Positions 1-7,169 of a stretch of 10,390 nucleotides of DNA are shown one piece after another. The stretch is from contig WKLE02001814.1 of the NCBI GenBank assembly GCA_014885115.2, positions 1,962 through 12,351 of the forward strand, read 5' to 3'. This DNA is from Asterionellopsis glacialis. Taxonomy: Eukaryota; Bacillariophyta; Plagiogrammaphyceae; Rhaphoneidales; Asterionellopsidaceae. Both the position numbers and the translations under genes were made by a program. The stretch's first letter is position 1; every line of letters starts with the position of its first letter. The notes beneath the pieces are model-generated. The model did no database searches. It had not been told where the DNA came from and saw only the letters and a list, made by a program, of their open reading frames with translations.

Positions 1-16
1 TTTTTTTTTTTTTTTT
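1..16. repeat. T homopolymer (16 T) at the window edge
   Basis: The window opens with sixteen consecutive T bases, and more may lie to the left. Read on the minus strand this is an A run at the 3' end of that strand. It could be the poly(A) of a retrocopied transcript, a simple repeat, or the end of a contig; the sequence cannot decide. No AATAAA is visible on the minus strand within the first 60 bases. Confidence 0.85.
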
Positions 17-403
17 GGCTTCTTCTCTGACTACCATGCATTTTCTAGTAGAGCACCACTGTACTTTGTACTACCTGTCACTGCTGTCTGAATGTCATCC
101 TATTCTGGGATGTGATTTTTTGGGGCTTTCCATGGAATTGGATGATGATGATGATGATTGCACATTAGAGAATATTTATGTTTTATAATAACAAAATGCA
201 ACAATAATGATGATGGCACAACACATGATTGACCCTAACCAACAAGAACATCTTTGCCTCATTTCATTCTTTATCAGCATTATACAGATGATAAACAGGA
301 GATTGTGGATTTAATTTTTTGAAGTGCAATCATACTCGTCTATTGTGTTTCACAGAAAGAGGACTAGGTAGGACGTGGACAGGATGTATCAGTAGGATGA
401 CTA
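17..403. other. AT-rich non-coding stretch
   Basis: No reading frame in this stretch resembles a protein. It is AT-rich and holds the (GAT)6 microsatellite. A single CCCTAACC-like octamer near 229-236 is too little to suggest a telomere. I see no RNA gene. Confidence 0.5.
141..158. repeat. (GAT)6 trinucleotide microsatellite
   Basis: There are six perfect tandem GAT units. The tract is not inside any supported coding frame, so it is probably a neutral, length-variable simple repeat. Confidence 0.9.
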
Positions 404-893
404 CTATGCATGTGCGTTTGAACAAAAGTGTTTTATTTTGGCATATCCAGTACTTGTTATATCACCACAACAATAATGGCCATCTGTGCAACTTCCAGGA
501 TTAATGTCATTATGTTGGTGAGTGAATTTGTCTGATGGGGTGGATGAGAGTGTCAGAGAAGGTGTTGGAAAAGAAGTTGAAGAAGGTGGCACACAGGTGT
601 CAGAAAAGGCTGTGGGGAGATGCTGTTGGGACCGGTGTTGGTGAAGACATTATAGAAGAAGGACTCAATGCTGTCGGAGAAGGTGTTGGTAGAGGTGCAG
701 GAGAAGACAATAATACTAGAAAGCTTTGTAAGTTCCAGTAGAAATCATTCAGTTGCCTACCGTCACACGGTATGGCTCGTACAGGGGGTAGTCTTCCCCG
801 TGAGGATGAGACGGATCCATGGACGGACGATAATTCGATGTTGCGAGTCTTCCGAGTCAGAAGATGCTGAATCGTACAGATGCAGGTCCTCAC
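404..893 (-). pseudogene. Frame-broken Pro/Ser/Thr-rich reading frame with a Cys-containing tail (possible secreted/cell-wall-type gene remnant)
   Basis: On the minus strand one open frame runs from an ATG at 893 to a stop at 600-602. Its last third is a run rich in P, S and T (PAPLPTPSPTALSPSS, then SSPTPVPTASP). Just past about 640 the same composition continues one frame over (VPPSSTSFPTPSLTLSS). This second frame goes on to a Cys-containing tail (NPGSCTDGHYCCGD) and stops at 404-406. Low-complexity P/S/T composition crossing a frame change suggests a frameshifted pseudogene, or exons separated by a very short intron. Similar linkers occur in secreted and cell-wall-associated diatom proteins, but I recognise no family here. 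No signal peptide is seen at 893. Alternatively, the composition may simply reflect a GA-rich minisatellite read on the opposite strand. Confidence 0.3.
550..709. repeat. Degenerate GTGTCAGAGAAGGTGTTGG minisatellite
   Basis: Imperfect repeats built on a 'tgtcRgagaaggtgttgg' core lie at 550-568 and 672-690. Shortened forms lie at 596-609 (ggtgtcagaaaagg) and 634-649 (ggtgttggtgaagaca). Spacing is irregular, so this is decayed or never strictly tandem. It coincides with the P/S/T-rich minus-strand frame. A further ggtgtcagaaagg copy stands alone at 1281-1293. Confidence 0.55.
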
Positions 894-1126
894 AAGTTGA
901 ATCCGAATCTTTGTAGTTACTGTAGTTCTGACTCAAACAAGAGTAATGATGCCATTCTGATGTCATTGACAATTTGCATGTAAGTAATTAACGTCCTTTT
1001 AACTTCCGTACATAAGTGCGTTGAACAGACGTGGCATGCGTTCATACGTTGACTTGCCTTGTATACTCAGGGCTAACCGTAGCCGTTTACTGACTTTATC
1101 AGGTAGGTCCTACAGAAAGTACCTGT

Positions 1127-1138
1127 ACCATGCATGGT
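1127..1138. repeat. 12-bp perfect palindrome
   Basis: The sequence accatgcatggt reads the same on both strands. It could bind a dimeric regulator or be chance. It lies about 550 bases before the ClpS-like start codon. Confidence 0.6.
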
Positions 1139-1203
1139 GGTGAGTTTTTAGAAGTACGTACGCATGTCGATCAATCAGCCAACCATTCGTCGTGGTTCTG
1201 GAG

Positions 1204-1229
1204 TTTTTCTGAGTGTTCTCGCAGAAAAA
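1204..1229. repeat. Inverted repeat, 8-bp arms (tttttctg / cagaaaaa)
   Basis: Perfect arms lie at 1204-1211 and 1222-1229, separated by a 10-base loop. This could fold in RNA or cruciform DNA. Its function is unknown, and the A/T-rich arms make chance possible. Confidence 0.55.
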
Positions 1230-1685
1230 TTGGAGAGAAAGGTCTTCCCGTGTAGATTTCTACGAAGAAGTGCAGTAGGAGGTGTCAGAAAGGTACCAGT
1301 AATTTTTAGAATAGTAGATTGTTAGTACGTCTCTTCCTGTAGCGCCGGGAGTTGTGCAGTTTCGGCGTGTGTGTTCTTTCATTCAACAAGATTTGTCGCG
1401 TAGAAAGACACGCAAGAAAAAAAACCACGGAGAAATTGGTAGCAACAAAAACTGTCTCTCTCTAGATTAACAACACACGCAAAGAAAATAAGATTCTTTG
1501 CACCAGGTGTATCAAGAGAGACTCCTTTACCACGTCTTTCTTTCACACTTTGTGCGTATCACTCTGTATTGCGTGTGCAGTCCTTCATTCCATCGGTCAA
1601 CACAGCATACTTCTATATCTTCCACAACACCAGTCATACATCAATACATCAATCATTCTCATCCAAATCAAAAAATAATATCACA

Positions 1686-2258
1686 ATGGTTCATCACGTT
1701 CTTCAATTAATTGCAATTGCTCTTCTTCTTGTTGCTAGTGCAACGAATGCATTTACACCAATTTCTGTCTCGTCTTCAAGAACAACAAGAAGGACGACAC
1801 AAAGGAACAATCTTGTCAATGTCGCTGCTCCTCTTTTCGGAAGCGTCTCTTCCTCAACCATGTCACGCGATACGATCGTCATGATGCCTGCTACAATTGA
1901 AAAAGAAAAGGTCCGTAAGGCTGGTGGGGCAAGTCCAGTCACAATCGAACGTCCAACAACGGAACGCAGAAAACACCAGGCGGACGAACCTGTCAAGGAC
2001 AGGAAAGAAAATGGATCCCAAGGGTGGGAAGTACGAATTTATAACGATGGCATTAACACTCGTGAATATGTCGCACGAAGTTTAGTACAAATTACAGGCA
2101 TGTCCGAAATGTCAGCCTATCAAACCATGATGCAAGCTCATCAAAACGGATTAGCTGTGGTTGGTCGTTGGGTCTATGAAGTTGCGGAAATGTACCATGA
2201 TGCACTACGAAAAAGTGGTATCGTTTGTGATTTAGTCCCTGTCGATGAAGACAATTAA
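1686..2258 (+). CDS. clpS: Plastid-targeted ClpS-type adaptor for the Clp protease
   Basis: This 190-residue protein should be an adaptor that delivers substrates with destabilising N-termini to the Hsp100-ClpP protease, here in the plastid stroma. Residues 5-22 form a hydrophobic signal peptide ending in ATNA, directly before F23. This resembles the diatom bipartite plastid-targeting junction, and an S/T/R-rich transit region follows. A low-complexity linker extends to about residue 112. The ClpS fold covers about 113-188: WEVRIYNDGINTREYV, then ITGMS, then MMQAHQNGLAVVG. N120 and D121 match the conserved Asn-Asp of the N-degron pocket, and H152 matches the conserved pocket His. The second Asp of the bacterial NDD motif is Gly122, and the bacterial Met in TPMEF is Arg126; plant ClpS1 also carries REYV here, as I recall. 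ATG 1686 is the first in-frame ATG and is preceded by caca. No intron is needed. The gene stands alone on the + strand. ClpS identity is fairly sure; N-degron specificity is inferred. Confidence 0.85.
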   Translation: MVHHVLQLIAIALLLVASATNAFTPISVSSSRTTRRTTQRNNLVNVAAPLFGSVSSSTMSRDTIVMMPATIEKEKVRKAGGASPVTIERPTTERRKHQADEPVKDRKENGSQGWEVRIYNDGINTREYVARSLVQITGMSEMSAYQTMMQAHQNGLAVVGRWVYEVAEMYHDALRKSGIVCDLVPVDEDN

Positions 2259-2260
2259 TT

Positions 2261-2275
2261 AGAGAGGCCCTCTCT
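2261..2275 (+). other. Hairpin just after the ClpS-like stop codon
   Basis: The sequence agagag-gcc-ctctct begins two bases after the TAA, giving a 6-bp stem with a three-base loop. In a nuclear eukaryotic gene this would be a 3' UTR structure rather than an intrinsic terminator, since no T run follows. It may be incidental. Confidence 0.4.
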
Positions 2276-3363
2276 GTGAGAATGGAATACAAATAAGAAC
2301 CATTGAACGCTCTTGTGTTTACTATTGTGAAGCTACTGCGAGGTTTCACGAACGAAAAAAACCACACTTACGTGACGTTCCATCTCTCTGGTCAACCCCT
2401 CAGGCCACACACTATTTCACACATGCACGCACGTACACACGCTCTCTCATCGTACCAATTACCTTCACACACACAAAAAAACCAACCACACACTCTTTTT
2501 TGCATACGCTACCATTTATCATTATATGTACACATGACGATTTTTTGCATGTTGTACATGTTCAAACAAAAATGGGATCACCAACTAACAGGACTCTACA
2601 AGAAATCTAGAGAATAATAATCTGATAGTAGCATGCACTGTATAATACTTACAATGATCATCTTTTCCTTTCCTTTTAGAATTGTCTCGTTCCTTTTTAA
2701 TTGCAAACGCTTCTTTATGGATCTACGAAAACGGATGGTGTCTTTCACCTTGCTCTCCTAGCTGTCTTGCTCCAATTCTAATTCTCTTTGAGTCCTCCAC
2801 AAGACCGTGCTTTTTGGAAATGTGGTGTATGCAAAAGTCTATGCATCATTACCAGTAGTCTAGTGCTTCTCAAATTTCCTCACTCTTCTTGTTCTTGTTC
2901 AGTTTTAAAAAGAGAAACATATATCCTTGAGCTTAATAATACTAACAATGTAATCCTGAAATTTCGTTTCACAAGAGGTTATTTACTACTAACTAGATGC
3001 CTTTGCATTTTATTGGCCGCTAGAGAAATCCTTATTGTAGTTGTAATAGTAGTGTAGAGACTTGTTTGCTCATCCATCCACTTTCTCTAGTATCGTATAT
3101 TATAAAAGAAAAAGACAACAAGTATAATAACAGCGAAGGAAACAAGACACAAAACTAGCCAGAGTTTTTGAATACCTTTTCCACACCTAGACAGGTTGAT
3201 AAAGATTAAGCAATGAACCAAAAAAAAAGTTGTAGAAATGGAAGAGTTGAAGGTTCAAGTTAACCAACGAGGACTATTTTTTTTATTTTGAGCTGCACTA
3301 GCTAATGCCTTTGTAGGTCATAAAAGCTTAGAGAATGAATGATGTGTAGAAATAGACCCTCTA

Positions 3364-3383
3364 CTCTCTCTCTAGAGAGAGAG
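3364..3383. repeat. Perfect 20-bp palindrome (CT)5(AG)5
   Basis: Five CT units are followed directly by five AG units, giving a perfect inverted repeat without a spacer, centred at 3373/3374. Beyond it the AG run continues for a few bases. Such a sequence can extrude as a cruciform, and a GAGA-type factor could bind it on both strands. It lies about 410 bases before the uL3m start. Confidence 0.9.
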
Positions 3384-3790
3384 AGGATTCGAGTTAGCGC
3401 AAATTCAAGCCATCTTTTGTTGAAAATTGTTTCATCATATCGTACGGCGTACATACCTTGAGCCTGTAATCGCCTGTCTGTCTCAACTCTGATTCTGATG
3501 TCCATAAAAAATCTAAATCCGTTTCGTACCATTAGGATCGTCTGAACATCAACCGTAGAAATTCGGACTTCCATGGGGCTATGGGTGGGTTTTTCTTGAT
3601 GAGACGACTCGGAGATGCATCGATCACCTCACATGCAAGGAAGTATTATAGTTCTCTAGTTGCAGGCAATGGCGGGAGAGTTGTAGGATAGTGTCACACA
3701 AGTACAATCATAATAAAAGGCCACAAAGAGTGATCGAGAGAGTATCTAAGTCATATTGCCAAACTAAAGACAGAGAAACGAAGAAGAAGG

Positions 3791-5005
3791 ATGCTTCGTT
3801 GTGCTGTTTCTGTAGTGGGACGTCGATCATTTCGGTGTACGAGCAGTAATCGTTTCACAACCCCACTTTTACAGCAACAATCTTATTCAACAACTCCAGT
3901 TTTATATAAAAAGAAACCAAATAAAAATGAAGAGCATCCTGATATGGTACAAGCGATTGAAGAACAAGAGGCGGAAGGGATTATTCAAACGATCAATGCA
4001 CCTGATGGATTAACGCAAGAAGAAATCGGAAAAATGATGGATGAAGAATTAGCCAAAATGAAAGAGGAGGCTATTGCGAAACAATATTTAGATTGGAAAC
4101 CCGGTGAACGTAAACGTCCATTGGTGGTATCCAATCGATTAGAAGATTTCGAAGAAGAGTTAAATCCGGATAAATCCGTCCGTAAGTGGGCCTTGCGTGA
4201 CAAGCGTTGCGGCGCCTTGGCCATCAAGGTAGGGATGATGCCATTGTGGGATGATTGGGGTGAACGTCATCCATGTACAGTCTTATTTTTAGATACCAAT
4301 GTTGTATTGGGACACAAAACTATGGACAAACATGGATATATGGCAGTACAACTTGCAGCTGGTGAACGTAAAAGTAAAAATGTTGGCAAATGTGTCAAGG
4401 GACAATATCAACATGTGGAAGAGGTAAAGGATCATCCACCCTATGTAGTACGTGAATTCCGTGTCACAGATGAGGATACCTTCCCACCGATTGGAAGTCG
4501 TATCCACGCAAGACATTTTGTTCCTGGACAAAATGTAGATGTGGCAGGGATTACCAAGGGAAAAGGATTTCAAGGTGCCATGAAACGTCATGGCTTTGGT
4601 GGTATGCCGGCCACGCATGGTACCTCGAAATCACACCGTGCCCTGGGATCGACAGGACAATGTCAAGATCCAGGTAAAGTCTTTAAAGGAAAAAAAATGG
4701 CAGGTAATATGGGCAATGACCGACGAACCATCCAAAATTTGCGTATCCTAAAGATTGATCGTGGACGGAACTTGTTATACGTCAAGGGTGCGATTCCTGG
4801 ACAAAACGGTAATTTTGTAGAAATTAAAGATTCCGTCAAGAAACCATTATGGAATACCGACAAAGTACAAGATGAATTAAAATTACCACCACTCCCTACC
4901 TTTGACTATGATGAAACTATTGATGGGACAGGAGACAAGTACGAAGAATTGATGCCATTACCACAAAAGGATCCATTCTTGCCGGATGATGAACAAGCGG
5001 CATAG
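3791..5005 (+). CDS. MRPL3: Mitochondrial large-subunit ribosomal protein uL3 (uL3m)
   Basis: This 404-residue protein is a structural component of the mitochondrial ribosomal large subunit; uL3 reaches toward the peptidyl-transferase centre. Residues 1-45 are rich in R, S and T and poor in acidic residues, with R3, R11, R12, R15, R21 and a SYSTTP stretch, as in a mitochondrial presequence. Residues 46-100 are charged and probably helical. The uL3 domain spans about 138-350: RCGALAIKVGMM opens it, and the signature is KGKGFQGAMKRHGFGG plus PATHG (256-277). The long loop SHRALGSTGQ, then GKVFKGKKMAGNMGN (281-309), follows. The fold closes with NLLYVKGAIPG (327-337). The signature belongs to the bacterial/organellar branch, not to the cytosolic eL3-like branch. 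A 50-residue acidic tail with PLPTFDYDE follows. ATG 3791 is the first in-frame ATG and gives the presequence, supporting this start. The frame is uninterrupted. A plastid copy is unlikely, because there is no signal peptide before the transit region. Confidence 0.95.
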   Translation: MLRCAVSVVGRRSFRCTSSNRFTTPLLQQQSYSTTPVLYKKKPNKNEEHPDMVQAIEEQEAEGIIQTINAPDGLTQEEIGKMMDEELAKMKEEAIAKQYLDWKPGERKRPLVVSNRLEDFEEELNPDKSVRKWALRDKRCGALAIKVGMMPLWDDWGERHPCTVLFLDTNVVLGHKTMDKHGYMAVQLAAGERKSKNVGKCVKGQYQHVEEVKDHPPYVVREFRVTDEDTFPPIGSRIHARHFVPGQNVDVAGITKGKGFQGAMKRHGFGGMPATHGTSKSHRALGSTGQCQDPGKVFKGKKMAGNMGNDRRTIQNLRILKIDRGRNLLYVKGAIPGQNGNFVEIKDSVKKPLWNTDKVQDELKLPPLPTFDYDETIDGTGDKYEELMPLPQKDPFLPDDEQAA

Positions 5006-5512
5006 AAACAAGCATTTGAAAGTTTGTTCCTTGTGCATCGCACAAATGATCTCACAAGAACATTAGTAACGAAAACGCCCCAGAATAGTTTATACAAAAG
5101 GCATAGTGATGAACAAAGGAAAAAACACGACCTTGCGTTGTCTCTTGTTTCACTTAAAAACTGTCTTTTCTTATTTTAAAAACTAAAAAAAAATCTACAT
5201 ATAATTTAAGAATACCTCTTTAGCATAAGATGTCTTTAAGGTTTGTCGCTATCTGTTTCGTGCAATCTCTCCTTACCCTGCATACCAGAGAGTGTTTGGT
5301 TTTAGAAGTGCTATCTCTATTCTTCTCTGAGATTCTTGATTATTCAGTTCGATATTTTTATAAGACATTATGTACTGGTAATCTTTTTCTACCTTCATGT
5401 ATTTTTGACTTGTAAACACCCTGGCCACGCCATTTGATCTGTTTCCTGTTGTAAATGGAAAGGAATTTTTTTTGGATGTGGTATTCAATAAAAAAAATTA
5501 GCTTTTCTGTTG
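5006..5512. other. Spacer between convergent genes (shared 3' region)
   Basis: This stretch lies between the uL3m stop and the end of the minus-strand membrane-protein frame. It probably holds both 3' UTRs. It is AT-rich with several A runs. An AATAAA hexamer is present on the + strand at 5487-5492, which could serve uL3m but is about 480 bases past its stop. The ATG-started 61-codon frame at 5230-5415 has no protein-like features and is left out. Confidence 0.4.
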
Positions 5513-5581
5513 TTATTGGACCACAAGAAAAAGACACACATTACTTTTTTTGTTTTTGAAAAAGCTGTTGCCAGTACGTAC
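5507..5581 (-). other. Possible short 3'-terminal intron
   Basis: On the minus strand AGG|GTACGT at 5582/5581 is a good donor. The sequence cttttt...aataacaacag ending at 5507 is a possible acceptor 75 bases later. Splicing would replace the lysine-rich, non-conserved-looking last 22 residues with K-S-stop (stop at 5500-5498). Without it, the frame simply reads to the stop at 5515-5513. Confidence 0.3.
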
Positions 5582-7078
5582 CCTACACGATAACCATTCA
5601 AATTCTAAAGTAAAGTCTACACCAAAATGATTAATCATTGTAGCACATGCAAAAGCACCTGTGGATGTTAACCATAAAAATAAAAACCAAAAGTGATCAC
5701 GATATATGTATGACATGACTCGACTAAGAGTGAGTCTTTGTTGTTGATGTTGATGTTGTTGTGTTATGCTTGCAGCAATTGTACTAGTGCCATCACCTAT
5801 TGTTGTTGTACCGCCAACCCCTCCACCAGCTCCTCCACCATCACCACTTGCAGCAGGTTGACATTGCTGAAATAATACCGACAAGGAACCAATCATTACC
5901 ATGTTGGCAAAAATCAATGTCCAACCATACACATTGGCTGTACGCCATTGATCTTCATTTTTTACAAGAAGAGTAAACAAGGATGAATTCAAATGTTGAC
6001 GTATAGGCAAACTTCTCATCAGTCCTAAAGATAATTGATGATGTACACGTACAATTGTAGATAGTGTTTCCGATCCAATGGAATCAATCACATGATAAAA
6101 CTGACGTTGTTCCCATTGAACTTCACGAATCATGGTGATACTTTCACCACCAGTAGCGGTAGATGTTGTAGTCATACTGGGTCCTAGTCTAGAAGGTGAC
6201 ACGGTTCGTCGGCGAAGATCCTCATGAAATATGTCTCCTCCTCCTCCTCGACGAGGCTGAAAAATTTCGGAAGGAGGTGATAAATTATCACCTGAAGTGT
6301 GTTGCATATCTTCCGTTTTAAATGCGATGCTTCTTCGGCGCTGGTCTAGATGGACACCGCTTCCGTGGTCGTTCCTTGATGCCTGTTGCTGTCTTTTCCT
6401 AGAAAGTTTAATCCAATTACGGCGCCGAGCCTTATTAGTGTTATACTTAGAAGATGAATGTGATGCCGATTCTTCAAATTCAATAACTACACCGCCACTG
6501 CCATCATCATCATTGTTGGCAGAAACATCATGAGATGGAATTGACTCAATAATTTGAAAAGTGATCTCTGAAGAATCAAAAGAGTTCGTTGAATAAGATA
6601 AGGATCCTACTGAGTCATTGCGTTCATTTATTTCGTCGAAAGAATTCACATTGCCTTGTCCATGTACTTCCATTTCTTCCTTCTCCACTTTTGTTTCTTC
6701 CTCGTCCAAATTTACTGTACACACACTCATGTCTTCATCACCACGACTAGTACTACCAATTCCACTACAACCATCATCGGGATCCTCAGCATTTTCGGGA
6801 ACAACTTCTAACCCTGTCCTACCATTGATGTGAGTGTTGTCATTGGAAACGACCATTCCATTGTTTTCATCGCCATCAGAAGATGTATTCTCGTAATCTG
6901 ACCAATCAAGGAAACTATTTGGACCTGCTCCTCTACCATTCAACCTCATTGTCATGCCCATTTGGTGAATATCCCTGAGCGATGCTGATATCAAACCTAT
7001 ACTCGTAGTATTTTCAATGATGAAGGAGGTAGATTTATCCAAAAATGCACAAGCATTAGAAACCTGATAGCATTGCAT
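5513..7078 (-). CDS. Downstream open frame of a multi-spanning membrane protein, probable second exon
   Basis: I do not recognise a family. The frame can be read as 521 residues from an ATG at 7078. It lies only 59 bases after the stop of a same-strand frame (7138-8517), so it is most likely the second exon of one gene. The true exon would then start inside the frame, at 6996 or 6984. Residues 50-320 are hydrophilic and low in complexity: an acidic stretch (DEEETKVEKEEMEV), a basic patch (KARRRNWIKLSRKRQ, 216-230), several S/T-rich runs and a Gly run. Residues 320-375 look folded (REVQWEQRQFYHVIDSIG). Two membrane segments lie near 384-404 and 461-481, joined by a Gly-rich and Gln/His-rich loop (GGGAGGGVGG, QQHQHQQQ). 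The tail HFGVDFTLEFEWL is followed by a possible donor (AGG|GTACGT at 5581), so the last 22 residues may be intron. The protein is probably in a membrane with a long disordered loop. Confidence 0.7.
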   Translation of the reverse strand: MQCYQVSNACAFLDKSTSFIIENTTSIGLISASLRDIHQMGMTMRLNGRGAGPNSFLDWSDYENTSSDGDENNGMVVSNDNTHINGRTGLEVVPENAEDPDDGCSGIGSTSRGDEDMSVCTVNLDEEETKVEKEEMEVHGQGNVNSFDEINERNDSVGSLSYSTNSFDSSEITFQIIESIPSHDVSANNDDDGSGGVVIEFEESASHSSSKYNTNKARRRNWIKLSRKRQQQASRNDHGSGVHLDQRRRSIAFKTEDMQHTSGDNLSPPSEIFQPRRGGGGDIFHEDLRRRTVSPSRLGPSMTTTSTATGGESITMIREVQWEQRQFYHVIDSIGSETLSTIVRVHHQLSLGLMRSLPIRQHLNSSLFTLLVKNEDQWRTANVYGWTLIFANMVMIGSLSVLFQQCQPAASGDGGGAGGGVGGTTTIGDGTSTIAASITQQHQHQQQRLTLSRVMSYIYRDHFWFLFLWLTSTGAFACATMINHFGVDFTLEFEWLSCRVRTGNSFFKNKKSNVCLFLVVQ

Positions 7079-7169
7079 CCATCAACTACCTGATAAGCCA
7101 GGCTATTTCAGGACATTACAAAATGAGCAAAACGACATCACCATAAAGAAAAGACAAATTTCACCTTAC
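6997..7169 (-). other. Probable spliceosomal intron joining the two membrane-protein frames
   Basis: The donor on the minus strand is ATAG|GTAAGG, with the intron starting at 7169, and it leaves a phase-1 codon. The two nearest AGs (exon starts 7089 and 7063) lead at once to TGA and TAA. The frame of 5513-7078 is kept if the exon starts at 6996 (after tatag, intron 173 bases) or at 6984 (after tatcag, intron 185 bases). The stretch before these sites has ctacctccttcatcatt and branch-like ttctaatg and tactac. Which acceptor is used is uncertain. With 6996 the joined protein would be about 943 residues. Confidence 0.5.

Larger units (their letters stand above)
894..1685 (+). promoter_or_regulatory. 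Upstream region and 5' leader of the ClpS-like gene
   Basis: No supported gene lies here. The 3' half is probably the promoter and leader of the gene starting at 1686, with CA-, A- and TCTC-rich sequence from about 1400 onward. Visible structures are a 12-bp palindrome (accatgcatggt, 1127-1138), an 8-bp inverted repeat with a 10-base loop (1204-1211 and 1222-1229), and a CTCTCTCTAGA run (1456-1466). No clear TATA box or transcription start can be placed. An in-frame extension back to 1569 lacks an ATG, so it is probably leader. Confidence 0.4.
2259..3790. other. Long spacer between the ClpS-like and uL3m genes
   Basis: About 1.5 kb without a supported gene. The first part is probably the 3' UTR of the upstream gene; 2395-2500 is rich in CACAC and ACACAC runs, and 2640-3300 is AT-rich. 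The last part, from about 3590, is probably the promoter and leader of the uL3m gene. Open frames in this stretch are short, mostly lack an ATG, and look like no protein. A 90-codon minus-strand frame at 3302-3574 does have an ATG but no other support. A tattataaaag box near 3098-3108 is too far (about 690 bases) from the uL3m ATG to be called its TATA box. No tRNA-like fold was seen. Confidence 0.45.

Noticed and set aside
228..236. CCCTAACC-like octamer suggesting a telomere
   Set aside because: It is a single unit without tandem copies, so it is chance.
1569..1685. 39-codon upstream extension of the ClpS-like protein
   Set aside because: It contains no ATG, and including it would bury the signal peptide that begins at the 1686 ATG.
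2303..2617. 104-codon plus-strand frame
   Set aside because: It starts at a non-ATG codon and consists of translated CACAC-rich simple sequence in a probable 3' UTR.
2788..3057. 89-codon plus-strand frame with several Cys
   Set aside because: There is no ATG at the start, and its composition follows the AT-rich spacer; no domain was seen.
3098..3108. tattataaaag as the uL3m TATA box
   Set aside because: It is about 690 bases from the start codon, in an AT-rich region where such strings are common.
3250..3272. ggttcaagttaacc resembling a tRNA T-arm
   Set aside because: No matching acceptor, D or anticodon arms could be found around it.
3302..3574. 90-codon ATG-started frame on the minus strand
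   Set aside because: It has no domain, signal or composition that looks protein-like, and it reads through the CT/AG palindrome. Kept as non-coding spacer.
5230..5415. 61-codon ATG-started frame on the plus strand
   Set aside because: It is short, sits in the shared 3' region of convergent genes, and shows no recognisable features.
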